Source: Flavobacterium degerlachei
GTDB taxonomy: Bacteria; Bacteroidota; Bacteroidia; Flavobacteriales; Flavobacteriaceae
Direction: 5' to 3'
DNA length: 64,000 nt
Assembly (NCBI RefSeq): GCF_900106645.1
Contig: NZ_FNMV01000019.1
Location: 1 to 64,000, forward strand
Made by a program: the position numbers and the translations under genes. The notes beneath the pieces were generated by a model. It was given only the letters and a program-made list of their open reading frames with translations, made no database searches and had not been told where the DNA came from. Shown piece after piece: positions 34,969-42,334 of this stretch. Each line of letters starts with the position of its first letter. The stretch's first letter is position 1.

Positions 34969-35002
34969 AAAAAAACCGCCAATCTCACGAAAGGCGGTTT
35001 TT
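34969..35002 (-). terminator. rng terminator
   Basis: CCGCC at 34976-34980, preceded by A7, pairs with GGCGG at 34993-34997, followed by T5; the stem is about 9 bp. The stop codon of rng is at 35005, so the hairpin starts 2 bases after the gene. Confidence 0.9.
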
Positions 35003-35004
35003 GT

Positions 35005-36549
35005 TTATTCCTTTATAACATTTCCTTTTTTATCGTAGAAATGATATTCTAAATACGTGTAAGCGTCACGAGGTATAATTTTCACCCATTTTTTATGTTC
35101 AAAAAACCATTTTGAACGTAATGATGGAAAACCTTTGGTAAGGTATGCTGCCACAAAAGGATGTACATTAAGCACAACTTCTTGATGACTTTTTAAAACT
35201 CTTTCTAAATCAGAATTGATTCTGTCGATAATTAAAATTGGTGCTTCAATTTCACCTTTAACATCATTAGGATCTTCTTCTCTAGTTTTAATATTTACTT
35301 CTGGTCTTACTCTTTGTCTTGTAATTTGAACTAATCCAAATTTACTTGGGGGTAAGATCTTGTGTTTCGCTTTATCATCGCTCATTTCTTCTCTAAGGAA
35401 GTCGAACAATATTTTACGATTTTCAGGATTAGACAAGTCGATAAAATCAATTACAATTATACCACCCATATCACGTAGACGCAATTGTCTGGCGATTTCG
35501 GCAGCGGCAATCATATTAACTTCCATTGCGGTGTCTTCTTGGTTGGTGGCTTTATTAGAACGGTTTCCGCTATTTACGTCAATGACGTGTAAAGCTTCAG
35601 TATGTTCGATAATAAGATAAGCACCTTTACTCATGGACACTGTTTTCCCGAATGAAGTCTTGATTTGTCTCTCTATGTTGTATTTCTCAAAAATGGGCGT
35701 ATCATTTGATTGATAAAACTTAACAATTGATTGTTTTGAAGGTGCAATTTCTTGCAAATAATCCTTCGTTTGATTGTACAACTCTTCATCATCAATTTGA
35801 ATACCACTAAAGGTATCGTTGAAGACGTCTCTTAATATTGATGAAGCTCTATTGAGCTCTCCTAATATTTTTGACGGATGATGAGCGGTTGGTAATTTTT
35901 TACACATTGCATCCCATCTGCTAAGCAGGTTCTGCATGTCTTTTTCTAATTCGGCTGTGTTTTTGCCTTCTGCTACTGTGCGAACAATAACACCAAATCC
36001 TTTAGGTTTGATAGATTGTACTAATCGTTTAAGACGGTCCTTTTCTTTCTTATCTTCTATCTTTTGAGAAATAGAGACACGATCCGAGAAAGGGACTAAA
36101 ACAATAAATCTTCCGGCAAGAGAAAGCTCAGCGCTAATCCTTGGTCCTTTTGTAGATATTGGTTCTTTAACAACTTGTACTAAAATAGATTGGTTGGCAT
36201 TTATTACATCTGTAATAGTACCGTCTTTGTCTATCTCTTTTTCAAACTGAAAGTTTTTTAGGGAGAAATCTTTTATTTTACCTGCGCTTACAAGTTTTAT
36301 GAATTTCAGTTGGGAAGTTAGATTTGGACCTAAATCATGATAATGTAAAAAGGCGTCTTTTTCGTAGCCTACATTTACAAAAGCAGCATTCAATCCAGCA
36401 ACTGGTTTCCGTATTTTAGCGATAAAAATATCACCTACTTGAAAGTTGCTTTTTTCTTCTTCTTTGTGTAATTCAATTAGTTTTCCATCTTTTAATAAGG
36501 CAAAATCTACGAAATCAGAACTAGATCTAATGATTAATTCTTTATTCAC
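35005..36549 (-). CDS. rng: Ribonuclease E/G family protein (RNase G-like)
   Basis: This endoribonuclease of RNA maturation and decay has 514 residues from the GTG at 36549, which begins with the conserved NKELIIRSSSDFVDFALLKDG. An upstream ATG would add 24 poorly conserved residues. It has an S1-type domain (about 40-130; IFIAKIRKPVAGLNAAFVNV, AFLHYHDLGPNL), the catalytic metal site in VIDVNSGNR and IVIDFIDLSNPENR, and the C-terminal region RPEVNIKTREED. It lacks the long RNase E scaffold tail. A hairpin in the leader (about 36722-36749) could matter for autoregulation, as known for E. coli rne. Confidence 0.93.
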   Translation of the reverse strand: MNKELIIRSSSDFVDFALLKDGKLIELHKEEEKSNFQVGDIFIAKIRKPVAGLNAAFVNVGYEKDAFLHYHDLGPNLTSQLKFIKLVSAGKIKDFSLKNFQFEKEIDKDGTITDVINANQSILVQVVKEPISTKGPRISAELSLAGRFIVLVPFSDRVSISQKIEDKKEKDRLKRLVQSIKPKGFGVIVRTVAEGKNTAELEKDMQNLLSRWDAMCKKLPTAHHPSKILGELNRASSILRDVFNDTFSGIQIDDEELYNQTKDYLQEIAPSKQSIVKFYQSNDTPIFEKYNIERQIKTSFGKTVSMSKGAYLIIEHTEALHVIDVNSGNRSNKATNQEDTAMEVNMIAAAEIARQLRLRDMGGIIVIDFIDLSNPENRKILFDFLREEMSDDKAKHKILPPSKFGLVQITRQRVRPEVNIKTREEDPNDVKGEIEAPILIIDRINSDLERVLKSHQEVVLNVHPFVAAYLTKGFPSLRSKWFFEHKKWVKIIPRDAYTYLEYHFYDKKGNVIKE

Positions 36550-36795
36550 GATGTAAATTTTTATCCAAACTTTTAGCTTAAAGTTTAAAATTTCAGGTTT
36601 AAAGTTAAAAACTCGGACCATAAACTTTTAACTCACAACTGAATTGTTAGGATGGATTAAACAATAAATTTAACAGGTATTGAACCCGGTGAAAAGAAGA
36701 TTATTGGAGAGCAGAATAAAGAGCATAGACTTTTCGTCGTCTATGTTCTATTATCTTTTCTCTTTGATCTTTTTTCAATTTCAATGAACGTTTAA

Positions 36796-36825
36796 AAAGA
36801 AAAAAGTAGTTTAAAACTACTTTTT
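36796..36825 (-). terminator. Terminator of the HU/small basic protein operon
   Basis: AAAAAGTAGTTT pairs with AAACTACTTTTT (about 36802-36825), with a T-rich run following on the minus strand. The stop codon of the 30-residue gene (36817-36819) lies inside the stem. Confidence 0.85.
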
Positions 36826-36909
36826 CTTTTTGTGACGGTTAGCTCTCGCTCTTTTTTTACGTTTGTGAGTAGCGACCTTATGTCTTTTTCTTTTTTTACC
36901 GCTTGGCAT
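36817..36909 (-). CDS. 30-residue basic AURKAIP1/COX24-like (mS38-type) protein
   Basis: The ATG at 36909 gives MPSGKKRKRHKVATHKRKKR and ten more residues ending HKKKK. About 60% of the residues are Lys, Arg or His. The pattern matches the tiny Bacteroidota proteins annotated as AURKAIP1/COX24 domain, related to the mitochondrial small-subunit protein mS38. That suggests a ribosome-associated RNA-binding peptide. It follows HU by 27 bases in the same direction and ends inside a terminator. It is easily missed by gene callers because of its size. Recalled from family knowledge, not searched. Confidence 0.75.
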   Translation of the reverse strand: MPSGKKRKRHKVATHKRKKRARANRHKKKK

Positions 36910-36936
36910 ATCTTTTCGATTTTATGATTAATATTA

Positions 36937-37227
36937 TTATTTTGCTTCGTTATTTATTTTTACACCTTCCACAAAAACTTTTGCAGGTTTGAATGCAGGA
37001 ATGTTGTGTGCAGGAATTTTAATGGTGGTATTTTTAGAAATATTTCTTCCAGTTTTTTCAGCTCTTGTTTTAACAATAAAGCTTCCAAATCCTCTTAAGT
37101 ATACATTATCACCAGTTTCTAATGAATTTTTAACTTCAGTCATAAAAGTCTCTACTGTTGCTTGAACATCACCTTTTTCTAGACCTAATTTTTCTGAAAT
37201 TTTTGCTACGATATCTGCTTTCGTCAT
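36937..37227 (-). CDS. HU family DNA-binding protein
   Basis: The 96-residue protein has the full HU/IHF fold: N-terminal helices (MTKADIVAKISEKLGLEKGD), the beta-arm region (RGFGSFIVKTRAEKTGRNIS) and the arm-tip IPAHNIPAFKPAKVF, including the DNA-kinking proline. It acts as a dimeric nucleoid protein that bends DNA. It is the first gene of a two-gene operon with the 30-residue basic protein. Its promoter diverges from that of mutY. Confidence 0.95.
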   Translation of the reverse strand: MTKADIVAKISEKLGLEKGDVQATVETFMTEVKNSLETGDNVYLRGFGSFIVKTRAEKTGRNISKNTTIKIPAHNIPAFKPAKVFVEGVKINNEAK

Positions 37228-37271
37228 TTTCTTTCCTTATTTATTATATTGTAATAATTTTTTTGAGTGTG

Positions 37272-37279
37272 CAAATATA
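37272..37279 (-). promoter_or_regulatory. -7 element of the HU operon
   Basis: The minus strand reads TATATTTG (TAnnTTTG), 45 bases before the HU ATG. The mutY element diverges from it 57 bases away. Confidence 0.5.
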
Positions 37280-37336
37280 TGAATTTAAAAAACAATTATT
37301 CAAGCTAATTCGTTAAAATTTAATCACATAAACTTT

Positions 37337-37344
37337 TACATTTG
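37337..37344 (+). promoter_or_regulatory. -7 element of mutY
   Basis: TACATTTG (TAnnTTTG) lies 17 bases before the mutY ATG. A TTA near 37313 is the closest -33 candidate. Confidence 0.5.
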
Positions 37345-37361
37345 CAAACAAATATTTAACA

Positions 37362-38396
37362 ATGAGATTTTCTAATTCGCTTATACAGTGGTATTTAATT
37401 AATAAGCGAGATTTACCTTGGCGAAACACAACAAATCCATATCTAATTTGGCTCTCTGAAATCATGCTGCAACAGACGCGTGTTGCTCAAGGAACGCCGT
37501 ATTTTTTGTCTTTTGTAGACGCTTTTCCTACCGTTTTTGACTTGGCTAAAGCCGATGAAGAACAGGTTTTGAAACTGTGGCAAGGACTAGGTTATTATTC
37601 CCGTGCTCGAAACCTTCATAAGACTGCTCAATATGTCGCCACGGAACTCAATGGTGTTTTTCCTAATAACTACAATGATCTTTTAGGTCTTAAAGGTGTA
37701 GGGGAATATACGGCCGCTGCTATTGCCTCATTTTCTTATGAGGAGGCGGTTCCAGTTGTAGACGGAAATGTATTTCGAGTTTTGTCTCGTTATTTTGATC
37801 TAGAAACTGATATTGCTTTGGCTTCCGCCAAAAAGGAGTTTGCAGCATTGGCTTTCGAATTAATGCCAAAAGATAATCCTGCAACATTTAATCAGGCAAT
37901 AATGGAATTTGGAGCGTTGCAATGTGTTCCTAAAAGTCCTAATTGTGGTGTTTGTTTGTTTAATGATAGTTGCGCTGCTTTGCAAAAAAAGAAAGTAGAC
38001 CAATTGCCGGTGAAATCGAAGAAGATAAAAGTAAGGAATCGCTATTTTAATTATTTAGTGGTTTCGGATGATAATGAAGATACAATTGTCCAAAAACGAA
38101 CATCAAAAGGGATTTGGCAAAATCTATATGAGTTTCCTTTGATAGAAACGGAGGCGGTTGAAAGTTTTGATTATATAGTAGAACGTATCGAGAAAGAATT
38201 TTTTGTAAACGAAACTATAGAGAACGTAATGGAGTATAATGAAAAAAGTATCATTCACAAGCTTTCTCATCAGCATTTACATATCAAGTTCTGGAAAGTA
38301 AATATAAAAGGAATCATTGAAAATGGTACGGATGCGGCTACTTTAAGAACGTTTCCTTTTCCTATAGTAATTCATAATTTTATCGAAAAGGAGTAA
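37362..38396 (+). CDS. mutY: A/G-specific adenine glycosylase
   Basis: This base-excision enzyme removes adenine opposite 8-oxoguanine. In 344 residues it has the N-terminal RDLPWRNTTNPYLIWLSEIM, the helix-hairpin-helix LLGLKGVGEYTAAAIASFSY with the catalytic Asp in VVDGNVFRVLSR, and the 4Fe-4S cysteines in CVPKSPNCGVCLFNDSC (C-x6-C-x2-C-x5-C). A C-terminal MutT-like domain (about 225-344) recognises 8-oxoG. It is the first gene of the mutY-ssb-gldE-gldD cluster, a conserved order in Flavobacteriaceae as I recall. Confidence 0.96.
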   Translation: MRFSNSLIQWYLINKRDLPWRNTTNPYLIWLSEIMLQQTRVAQGTPYFLSFVDAFPTVFDLAKADEEQVLKLWQGLGYYSRARNLHKTAQYVATELNGVFPNNYNDLLGLKGVGEYTAAAIASFSYEEAVPVVDGNVFRVLSRYFDLETDIALASAKKEFAALAFELMPKDNPATFNQAIMEFGALQCVPKSPNCGVCLFNDSCAALQKKKVDQLPVKSKKIKVRNRYFNYLVVSDDNEDTIVQKRTSKGIWQNLYEFPLIETEAVESFDYIVERIEKEFFVNETIENVMEYNEKSIIHKLSHQHLHIKFWKVNIKGIIENGTDAATLRTFPFPIVIHNFIEKE

Positions 38397-38417
38397 TATT
38401 AGAGACTTAAAAAAATG

Positions 38418-38425
38418 TATCTTTG
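38418..38425 (+). promoter_or_regulatory. -7 element of ssb
   Basis: TATCTTTG (TAnnTTTG) lies 21 bases before the ssb ATG, so ssb-gldE-gldD can be transcribed separately from mutY. It also rules out the in-frame TTG at 38423, which overlaps the box. Confidence 0.55.
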
Positions 38426-38446
38426 AGATATATCCATAATATTGAC

Positions 38447-38887
38447 ATGAACGGAACACTAAATAAAGTGATGCTAATTGGGCATCTTGGCGATGAAATA
38501 AAAATGCACTATTTTGATGGTGGTAATTGTATTGGGCGATTTCAATTGGCGACAAATGAAGTTTATATCAATAAAACGACCAACGAAAAGATAACCTCTA
38601 CTGAGTGGCATAATCTGGTAGTGCGCAATAAAGCTGCTGAACTTTGTGAAAAGCATTTGTCAAAAGGGGATAAGATATATGTAGAAGGCAGAATCAGGTC
38701 CCGCCAATGGCAGGCTGAGGACGGTACTACAAAACATACGAGTGAAATTCAGGTGACCGAATTTACATTTCTGTCTACTAAAAAAGCTGCTGAAAACAAC
38801 AAGCAGATTCCCGCACCAGAATCCGTAAAAAATACTAACTTTGACCCACAAAATAATGGCTTACCAATCAATGATTTGCCATTTTGA
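38447..38887 (+). CDS. ssb: Single-stranded DNA-binding protein
   Basis: The protein has 146 residues from the ATG at 38447. The OB fold spans about 1-105, with MNGTLNKVMLIGHLGDEIK, IGRFQLATNE, EWHNLVV and GDKIYVEGRIRSRQW. A disordered linker follows, and the C-terminal tip INDLPF binds partner proteins (usual form DDDIPF). It is needed for replication, recombination and repair. It sits between mutY and gldE; a link to gliding is positional only. Confidence 0.95.
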   Translation: MNGTLNKVMLIGHLGDEIKMHYFDGGNCIGRFQLATNEVYINKTTNEKITSTEWHNLVVRNKAAELCEKHLSKGDKIYVEGRIRSRQWQAEDGTTKHTSEIQVTEFTFLSTKKAAENNKQIPAPESVKNTNFDPQNNGLPINDLPF

Positions 38888-38910
38888 TTGTTTAACTAAT
38901 TTTATATAAT

Positions 38911-40227
38911 TTGGACCCAGATCCCAGTTTAATTCTTGCGTATACAGTAGATACTAATCTAGTATATGGATTTATCGGAATAGCCGTGTTGCTTATATGC
39001 TCGGCATTAGTTTCCGGTGCAGAAGTGGCATTATTCTCGTTGTCGCAAACGGAAGTAGATGAAACAATACAAGGAAATGCTTCCAAAGGGAAAATCATTT
39101 CCGAACTGCTACAACGACCAAAAAAATTATTGGCAACGCTACTTGTGGCTAATAACTTCATCAATATTGGAGTGGTGATCTTATTCTCATTTATAGGCGG
39201 AAACTTGTTTTCTTCTATAACTTCCCCAGTATTAAAATTTACTTTAGAAGTAGTCCTAGTAACCTTTTTGTTATTGCTATTTGGTGAAGTTTTACCTAAG
39301 GTATACGCCAGCAGAAATAATATAAAGTTTGCTAAAGCGATAGCCTACCCAATAGCAGTACTTGATAAATTGCTTTCGCCAATTAGTATTCCAATGAGGG
39401 AAACAACGGTGTACTTGCACAATAAGCTAGGAAAGCAAAAAAATAATTTCTCGGTAGATCAGTTGTCGCAAGCTTTAGAATTGACTTCGTCAGAGGAAAC
39501 CTCGGTTGAAGAGCAAAAAATATTGTTTGGTATTGTGACTTTTGGGAATACAGATACTAAACAGGTGATGAGTCCTAGGATTGATATTTTTGGGTTAGAA
39601 ATGACGGAATCTTTTTCTGATATTTATTCGAAAATTATAGAAAAAGGATATTCAAGAATCCCAGTTTACAGAGATAATATTGATCAGATAGAAGGCGTTT
39701 TATTTGTTAAAGATTTACTACCTCATTTAGATAATGATAATTTTGAGTGGAATACCTTGATCAGAGAGCCGTTTTTCGTTCCTGAAAATAAAAAACTAGA
39801 CAATTTGTTAAAAGATTTTCAGAGAATGAAAAGTCATCTTGCCATCGTAGTTGATGAATATGGAGGTACTTCAGGTCTTGTTTCTCTTGAAGATGTTATT
39901 GAAGAAATTGTAGGTGATATCAGTGACGAATTTGATAACGAAAATGCAAATTTCATTAAAATTGACGATAGGAATTACCTTTTTGAAGGGAGAGCAAACT
40001 TGAAAGATTTCTATAGGATTATAGATGTTGATGAAGAAGTGTTTGAAATTAAAAAAGGTGAAGCGGAAACGCTGGCTGGATTTATCCTCGAAATTTCAGG
40101 AAACTTCCCTGCAAAAGGTCAAAAGATTTTATACGAAAATTGCATGTTTACAATAGAAACAGTAGATAAAAAACGGATCAAACAGATAAAAGTAGCGATT
40201 GATGCTAAGATTAAAGATGGGAAATAA
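38911..40227 (+). CDS. gldE: Gliding motility-associated protein GldE (CNNM/CBS family)
   Basis: This 438-residue inner-membrane protein starts at a TTG (38911); no ATG fits near it. The N-terminal CNNM-type domain has hydrophobic helices at about 15-35, 75-95 and 95-125, with ALVSGAEVALFSLSQTE. A CBS pair lies at about 200-330 (GYSRIPVYRDNIDQIEGVLF, IVVDEYGGTSGLVSLEDVIE) and a CorC/HlyC domain at the end. In F. johnsoniae gldE lies next to gldD and affects gliding. The same neighbour here, overlapping by 11 bases, supports the name. Confidence 0.9.
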   Translation: MDPDPSLILAYTVDTNLVYGFIGIAVLLICSALVSGAEVALFSLSQTEVDETIQGNASKGKIISELLQRPKKLLATLLVANNFINIGVVILFSFIGGNLFSSITSPVLKFTLEVVLVTFLLLLFGEVLPKVYASRNNIKFAKAIAYPIAVLDKLLSPISIPMRETTVYLHNKLGKQKNNFSVDQLSQALELTSSEETSVEEQKILFGIVTFGNTDTKQVMSPRIDIFGLEMTESFSDIYSKIIEKGYSRIPVYRDNIDQIEGVLFVKDLLPHLDNDNFEWNTLIREPFFVPENKKLDNLLKDFQRMKSHLAIVVDEYGGTSGLVSLEDVIEEIVGDISDEFDNENANFIKIDDRNYLFEGRANLKDFYRIIDVDEEVFEIKKGEAETLAGFILEISGNFPAKGQKILYENCMFTIETVDKKRIKQIKVAIDAKIKDGK

Positions 40228-40798
40228 AAGACAAAATCGTAAGTCCGTTGTTGGGATAGTTTTTACGGTTTTTGGACTATTATTGTTTAGCGGTTGTAAG
40301 GATGATGTTTTTCCTAAGCCAGCTAGTCATTTACGTTTGGATTACCCAATGGCGAAATATGTGGATTTTGAAAACGACTGTCCGTTTAGTTTCGAAATGA
40401 ATTCGGATGCGGTTATAAAAGGGGAGAAGGATTGCGGATTTACTATTTCGTACCCAAAAATGAAAGCGACAATTTATCTTACTTATAAACCTGTCAACAG
40501 TAATATAAATTTCTTGTTGAGAGATGCTCAGAAATTAACGTATGAGCATGTTATTAAAGCCGATGACATATTAGAGCAGCCTTATTTGGACCCAAGTAAA
40601 AAAGTATATGGAATGTTTTATCAGGTAGATGGAAATGCGGCTACCAATTCCCAGTTTTATGTAACGGATAGCACCAAGCATTTTGTTACGGGTTCTGTTT
40701 ATTTCTACACAAAGCCCAATTATGACTCGATTATGCCTGCGGCGAGTTATGTTAGAAACGATATGCAACGGTTGATGGAAACCTTGAAATGGAAATAA
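40217..40798 (+). CDS. gldD: Gliding motility lipoprotein GldD
   Basis: The protein has 193 residues from the ATG at 40217, which overlaps the gldE stop by 11 bases. Starts at 40199 and 40202 would only lengthen the cytosolic head. A lipobox LLLFSGC (Cys about 29) gives a lipid-modified cysteine. The mature part shows KPASHLRLDYP, CPFSFEMN, and the tail YVRNDMQRLMETLKW, typical of GldD. GldD is required for gliding and for type IX secretion in F. johnsoniae. It is the last gene of the cluster, before a strong terminator. Confidence 0.92.
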   Translation: MGNKRQNRKSVVGIVFTVFGLLLFSGCKDDVFPKPASHLRLDYPMAKYVDFENDCPFSFEMNSDAVIKGEKDCGFTISYPKMKATIYLTYKPVNSNINFLLRDAQKLTYEHVIKADDILEQPYLDPSKKVYGMFYQVDGNAATNSQFYVTDSTKHFVTGSVYFYTKPNYDSIMPAASYVRNDMQRLMETLKWK

Positions 40799-40804
40799 GA
40801 GTAT

Positions 40805-40843
40805 AAAAAAAAAAGCATTCACCGCGGTGAATGCTTTTTTTTT
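40805..40843. terminator. Bidirectional palindromic terminator
   Basis: AGCATTCACC and GGTGAATGCT form a perfect palindrome (about 40814-40833) with A and T runs outside. It lies between gldD and the convergent metal-binding protein gene. Confidence 0.92.
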
Positions 40844-40860
40844 ATAACAAATGGGGTCAA

Positions 40861-41241
40861 TTATGACTTCATGTTTGAAACGGTGTATGTTTTACCGTCT
40901 CCAGTAGCTTGTACTACTTTTGTCAATGTTTCAGGTGTTTGAATGGTTTTGTCAAAAGTTACTGTGCCTGTTTTTTTCTCAAAATCAATTGTGGCGTTTT
41001 GCACCCCGTCAAGATCTGATAATTCTTCTTGAATTGTTTTTGCACATCCAAATTCACAAGTCATTCCTTCAACCGCAAAACTAGCTGTCTGAAGGTTTTC
41101 GGCAGCAATTTCTTTTTTTACTTTTGGGGCAACTGTTTCGGCTGTGGCGGTTTCTTTTGGAGCTTCCTCAGTATTATTTTTACAGCTTACAAACAAAAGA
41201 GCGGTAACTGCAAGGGTAGCTATTGATTTTGTAAAGTTCAT
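40861..41241 (-). CDS. Lipoprotein-like protein with heavy-metal-associated (HMA) domain
   Basis: This 126-residue protein has a lipoprotein-type signal (LAVTALLFVSCKNN; Cys about 20), an Ala/Glu/Lys linker, and one HMA domain (about 52-120). The metal site reads EGMTCEFGCAKT, that is Cys-x3-Cys, instead of the canonical Cys-x2-Cys; this variant occurs in other Bacteroidota, as I recall. It probably binds copper or a similar soft metal in the periplasm. It is transcribed alone. Confidence 0.83.
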   Translation of the reverse strand: MNFTKSIATLAVTALLFVSCKNNTEEAPKETATAETVAPKVKKEIAAENLQTASFAVEGMTCEFGCAKTIQEELSDLDGVQNATIDFEKKTGTVTFDKTIQTPETLTKVVQATGDGKTYTVSNMKS

Positions 41242-41285
41242 TGTGTTTTGATTTTGAGTGTTTTACTAAAATTTAAAATTCATTG

Positions 41286-41293
41286 CAAAATTA
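41286..41293 (-). promoter_or_regulatory. -7 element of the HMA lipoprotein gene
   Basis: The minus strand reads TAATTTTG (TAnnTTTG), 45 bases before the ATG. Confidence 0.4.
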
Positions 41294-41351
41294 ATAAAAA
41301 AACAAGCTCTAATTCATAAAATTATTACAATTTTGGGGCAAAATAGTGTTT

Positions 41352-42218
41352 ATGGAATCGAAACAAATAAAATGGGCGTACTTAACGGTTCTTGCCTTAG
41401 TGTGGGGAAGTTCGTTTATTCTGATAAAAAAAGGGTTGATTGGGCTATCTGCTTTACAGGTAGGGTCTTTGAGAATTATATTTGCCGCTATTTTTTTATT
41501 ATTAATTGGTTTTAAAAGTTTGCCAAAGATTCCCAAGCAAAAGTGGAAGTATATTGCAATGACTTCTATGTTTGGAACTTTTGTACCGGCTTTTCTTTTT
41601 GCATTGGCGCAGACTGAAATTGATAGTTCAGTAAGTTCAATCTTGAATTCTTTGACGCCGTTAAACACTTTGGTTTTAGGGACTTTGTTTTTTGGAGTTG
41701 GTTTTCAGAGACGTCAGGTTTGGGGTGTTTTTATAGGTCTTGTGGGAAGTTTGCTTTTGGTGTTTAATGGCGCCATGAATCATCCTGATCAGAACTATTA
41801 TTATGCTATTTTAGTGATCATTGCATCAATTTGCTACGCTATAAACGTTAACCTTATAAAAAGGTTTCTGTCAGATTTGAGTCCGTTGAGTATTACGACA
41901 GGGAACTTTGCGGTATTGCTTGTTCCAGCATCTCTAATTTTGTTTTTCACTGGTTTTGCTGAAGCGATTCATATAGAAAGCGTGCAGCATGCTGTTTTGT
42001 TTATTGTTATCTTGGGAGTAGTAGGTACAGGAATTGCTAATATTCTATTCTTTAAATTAATTCAGATTTCTTCTCCGGTTTTTGCAACTTCAGTAACCTA
42101 TTTGATTCCGGTTGTGGCTTTCTTTTGGGGTTTGCTGGATAATGAAATGCTAACTCCTGTTCAGTTTTTTGGTGCATTTATTATTTTGATAGGTGTCTAT
42201 TTGTCTGCCAAAAAGTAG
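41352..42218 (+). CDS. EamA-family (DMT) transporter
   Basis: The protein has 288 residues from the ATG at 41352; a GTG two codons upstream is also possible. It has ten hydrophobic helices in two EamA halves. The first begins WAYLTVLALVWGSSFILIKKG and the second has ATSVTYLIPVVAFFWGLLDN. Members export amino acids or other metabolites across the inner membrane; the substrate is unknown. A terminator follows. Confidence 0.9.
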   Translation: MESKQIKWAYLTVLALVWGSSFILIKKGLIGLSALQVGSLRIIFAAIFLLLIGFKSLPKIPKQKWKYIAMTSMFGTFVPAFLFALAQTEIDSSVSSILNSLTPLNTLVLGTLFFGVGFQRRQVWGVFIGLVGSLLLVFNGAMNHPDQNYYYAILVIIASICYAINVNLIKRFLSDLSPLSITTGNFAVLLVPASLILFFTGFAEAIHIESVQHAVLFIVILGVVGTGIANILFFKLIQISSPVFATSVTYLIPVVAFFWGLLDNEMLTPVQFFGAFIILIGVYLSAKK

Positions 42219-42276
42219 TTTTAGAATGGAGCTTAGCTAAGCTAGGTTTTTTATAAAATTGAGAAGCATTTATATA

Positions 42277-42315
42277 ACAATATAGGCCGTCTTATGGACG
42301 GCCTATATTGTTTTT
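42277..42315. terminator. Bidirectional intrinsic terminator
   Basis: CAATATAGGCCGTC pairs with GACGGCCTATATTG (42278-42310, 5-base loop), followed by T5. It separates the EamA and M16 genes. Confidence 0.92.
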
Positions 42316-42334
42316 AAAAATAATTGAAAGTATT

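Noticed and set aside
36550..36621. ATG start of rng at 36621
   Set aside because: The added residues are not like other RNase G proteins, and the conserved N-terminus begins at the GTG at 36549.
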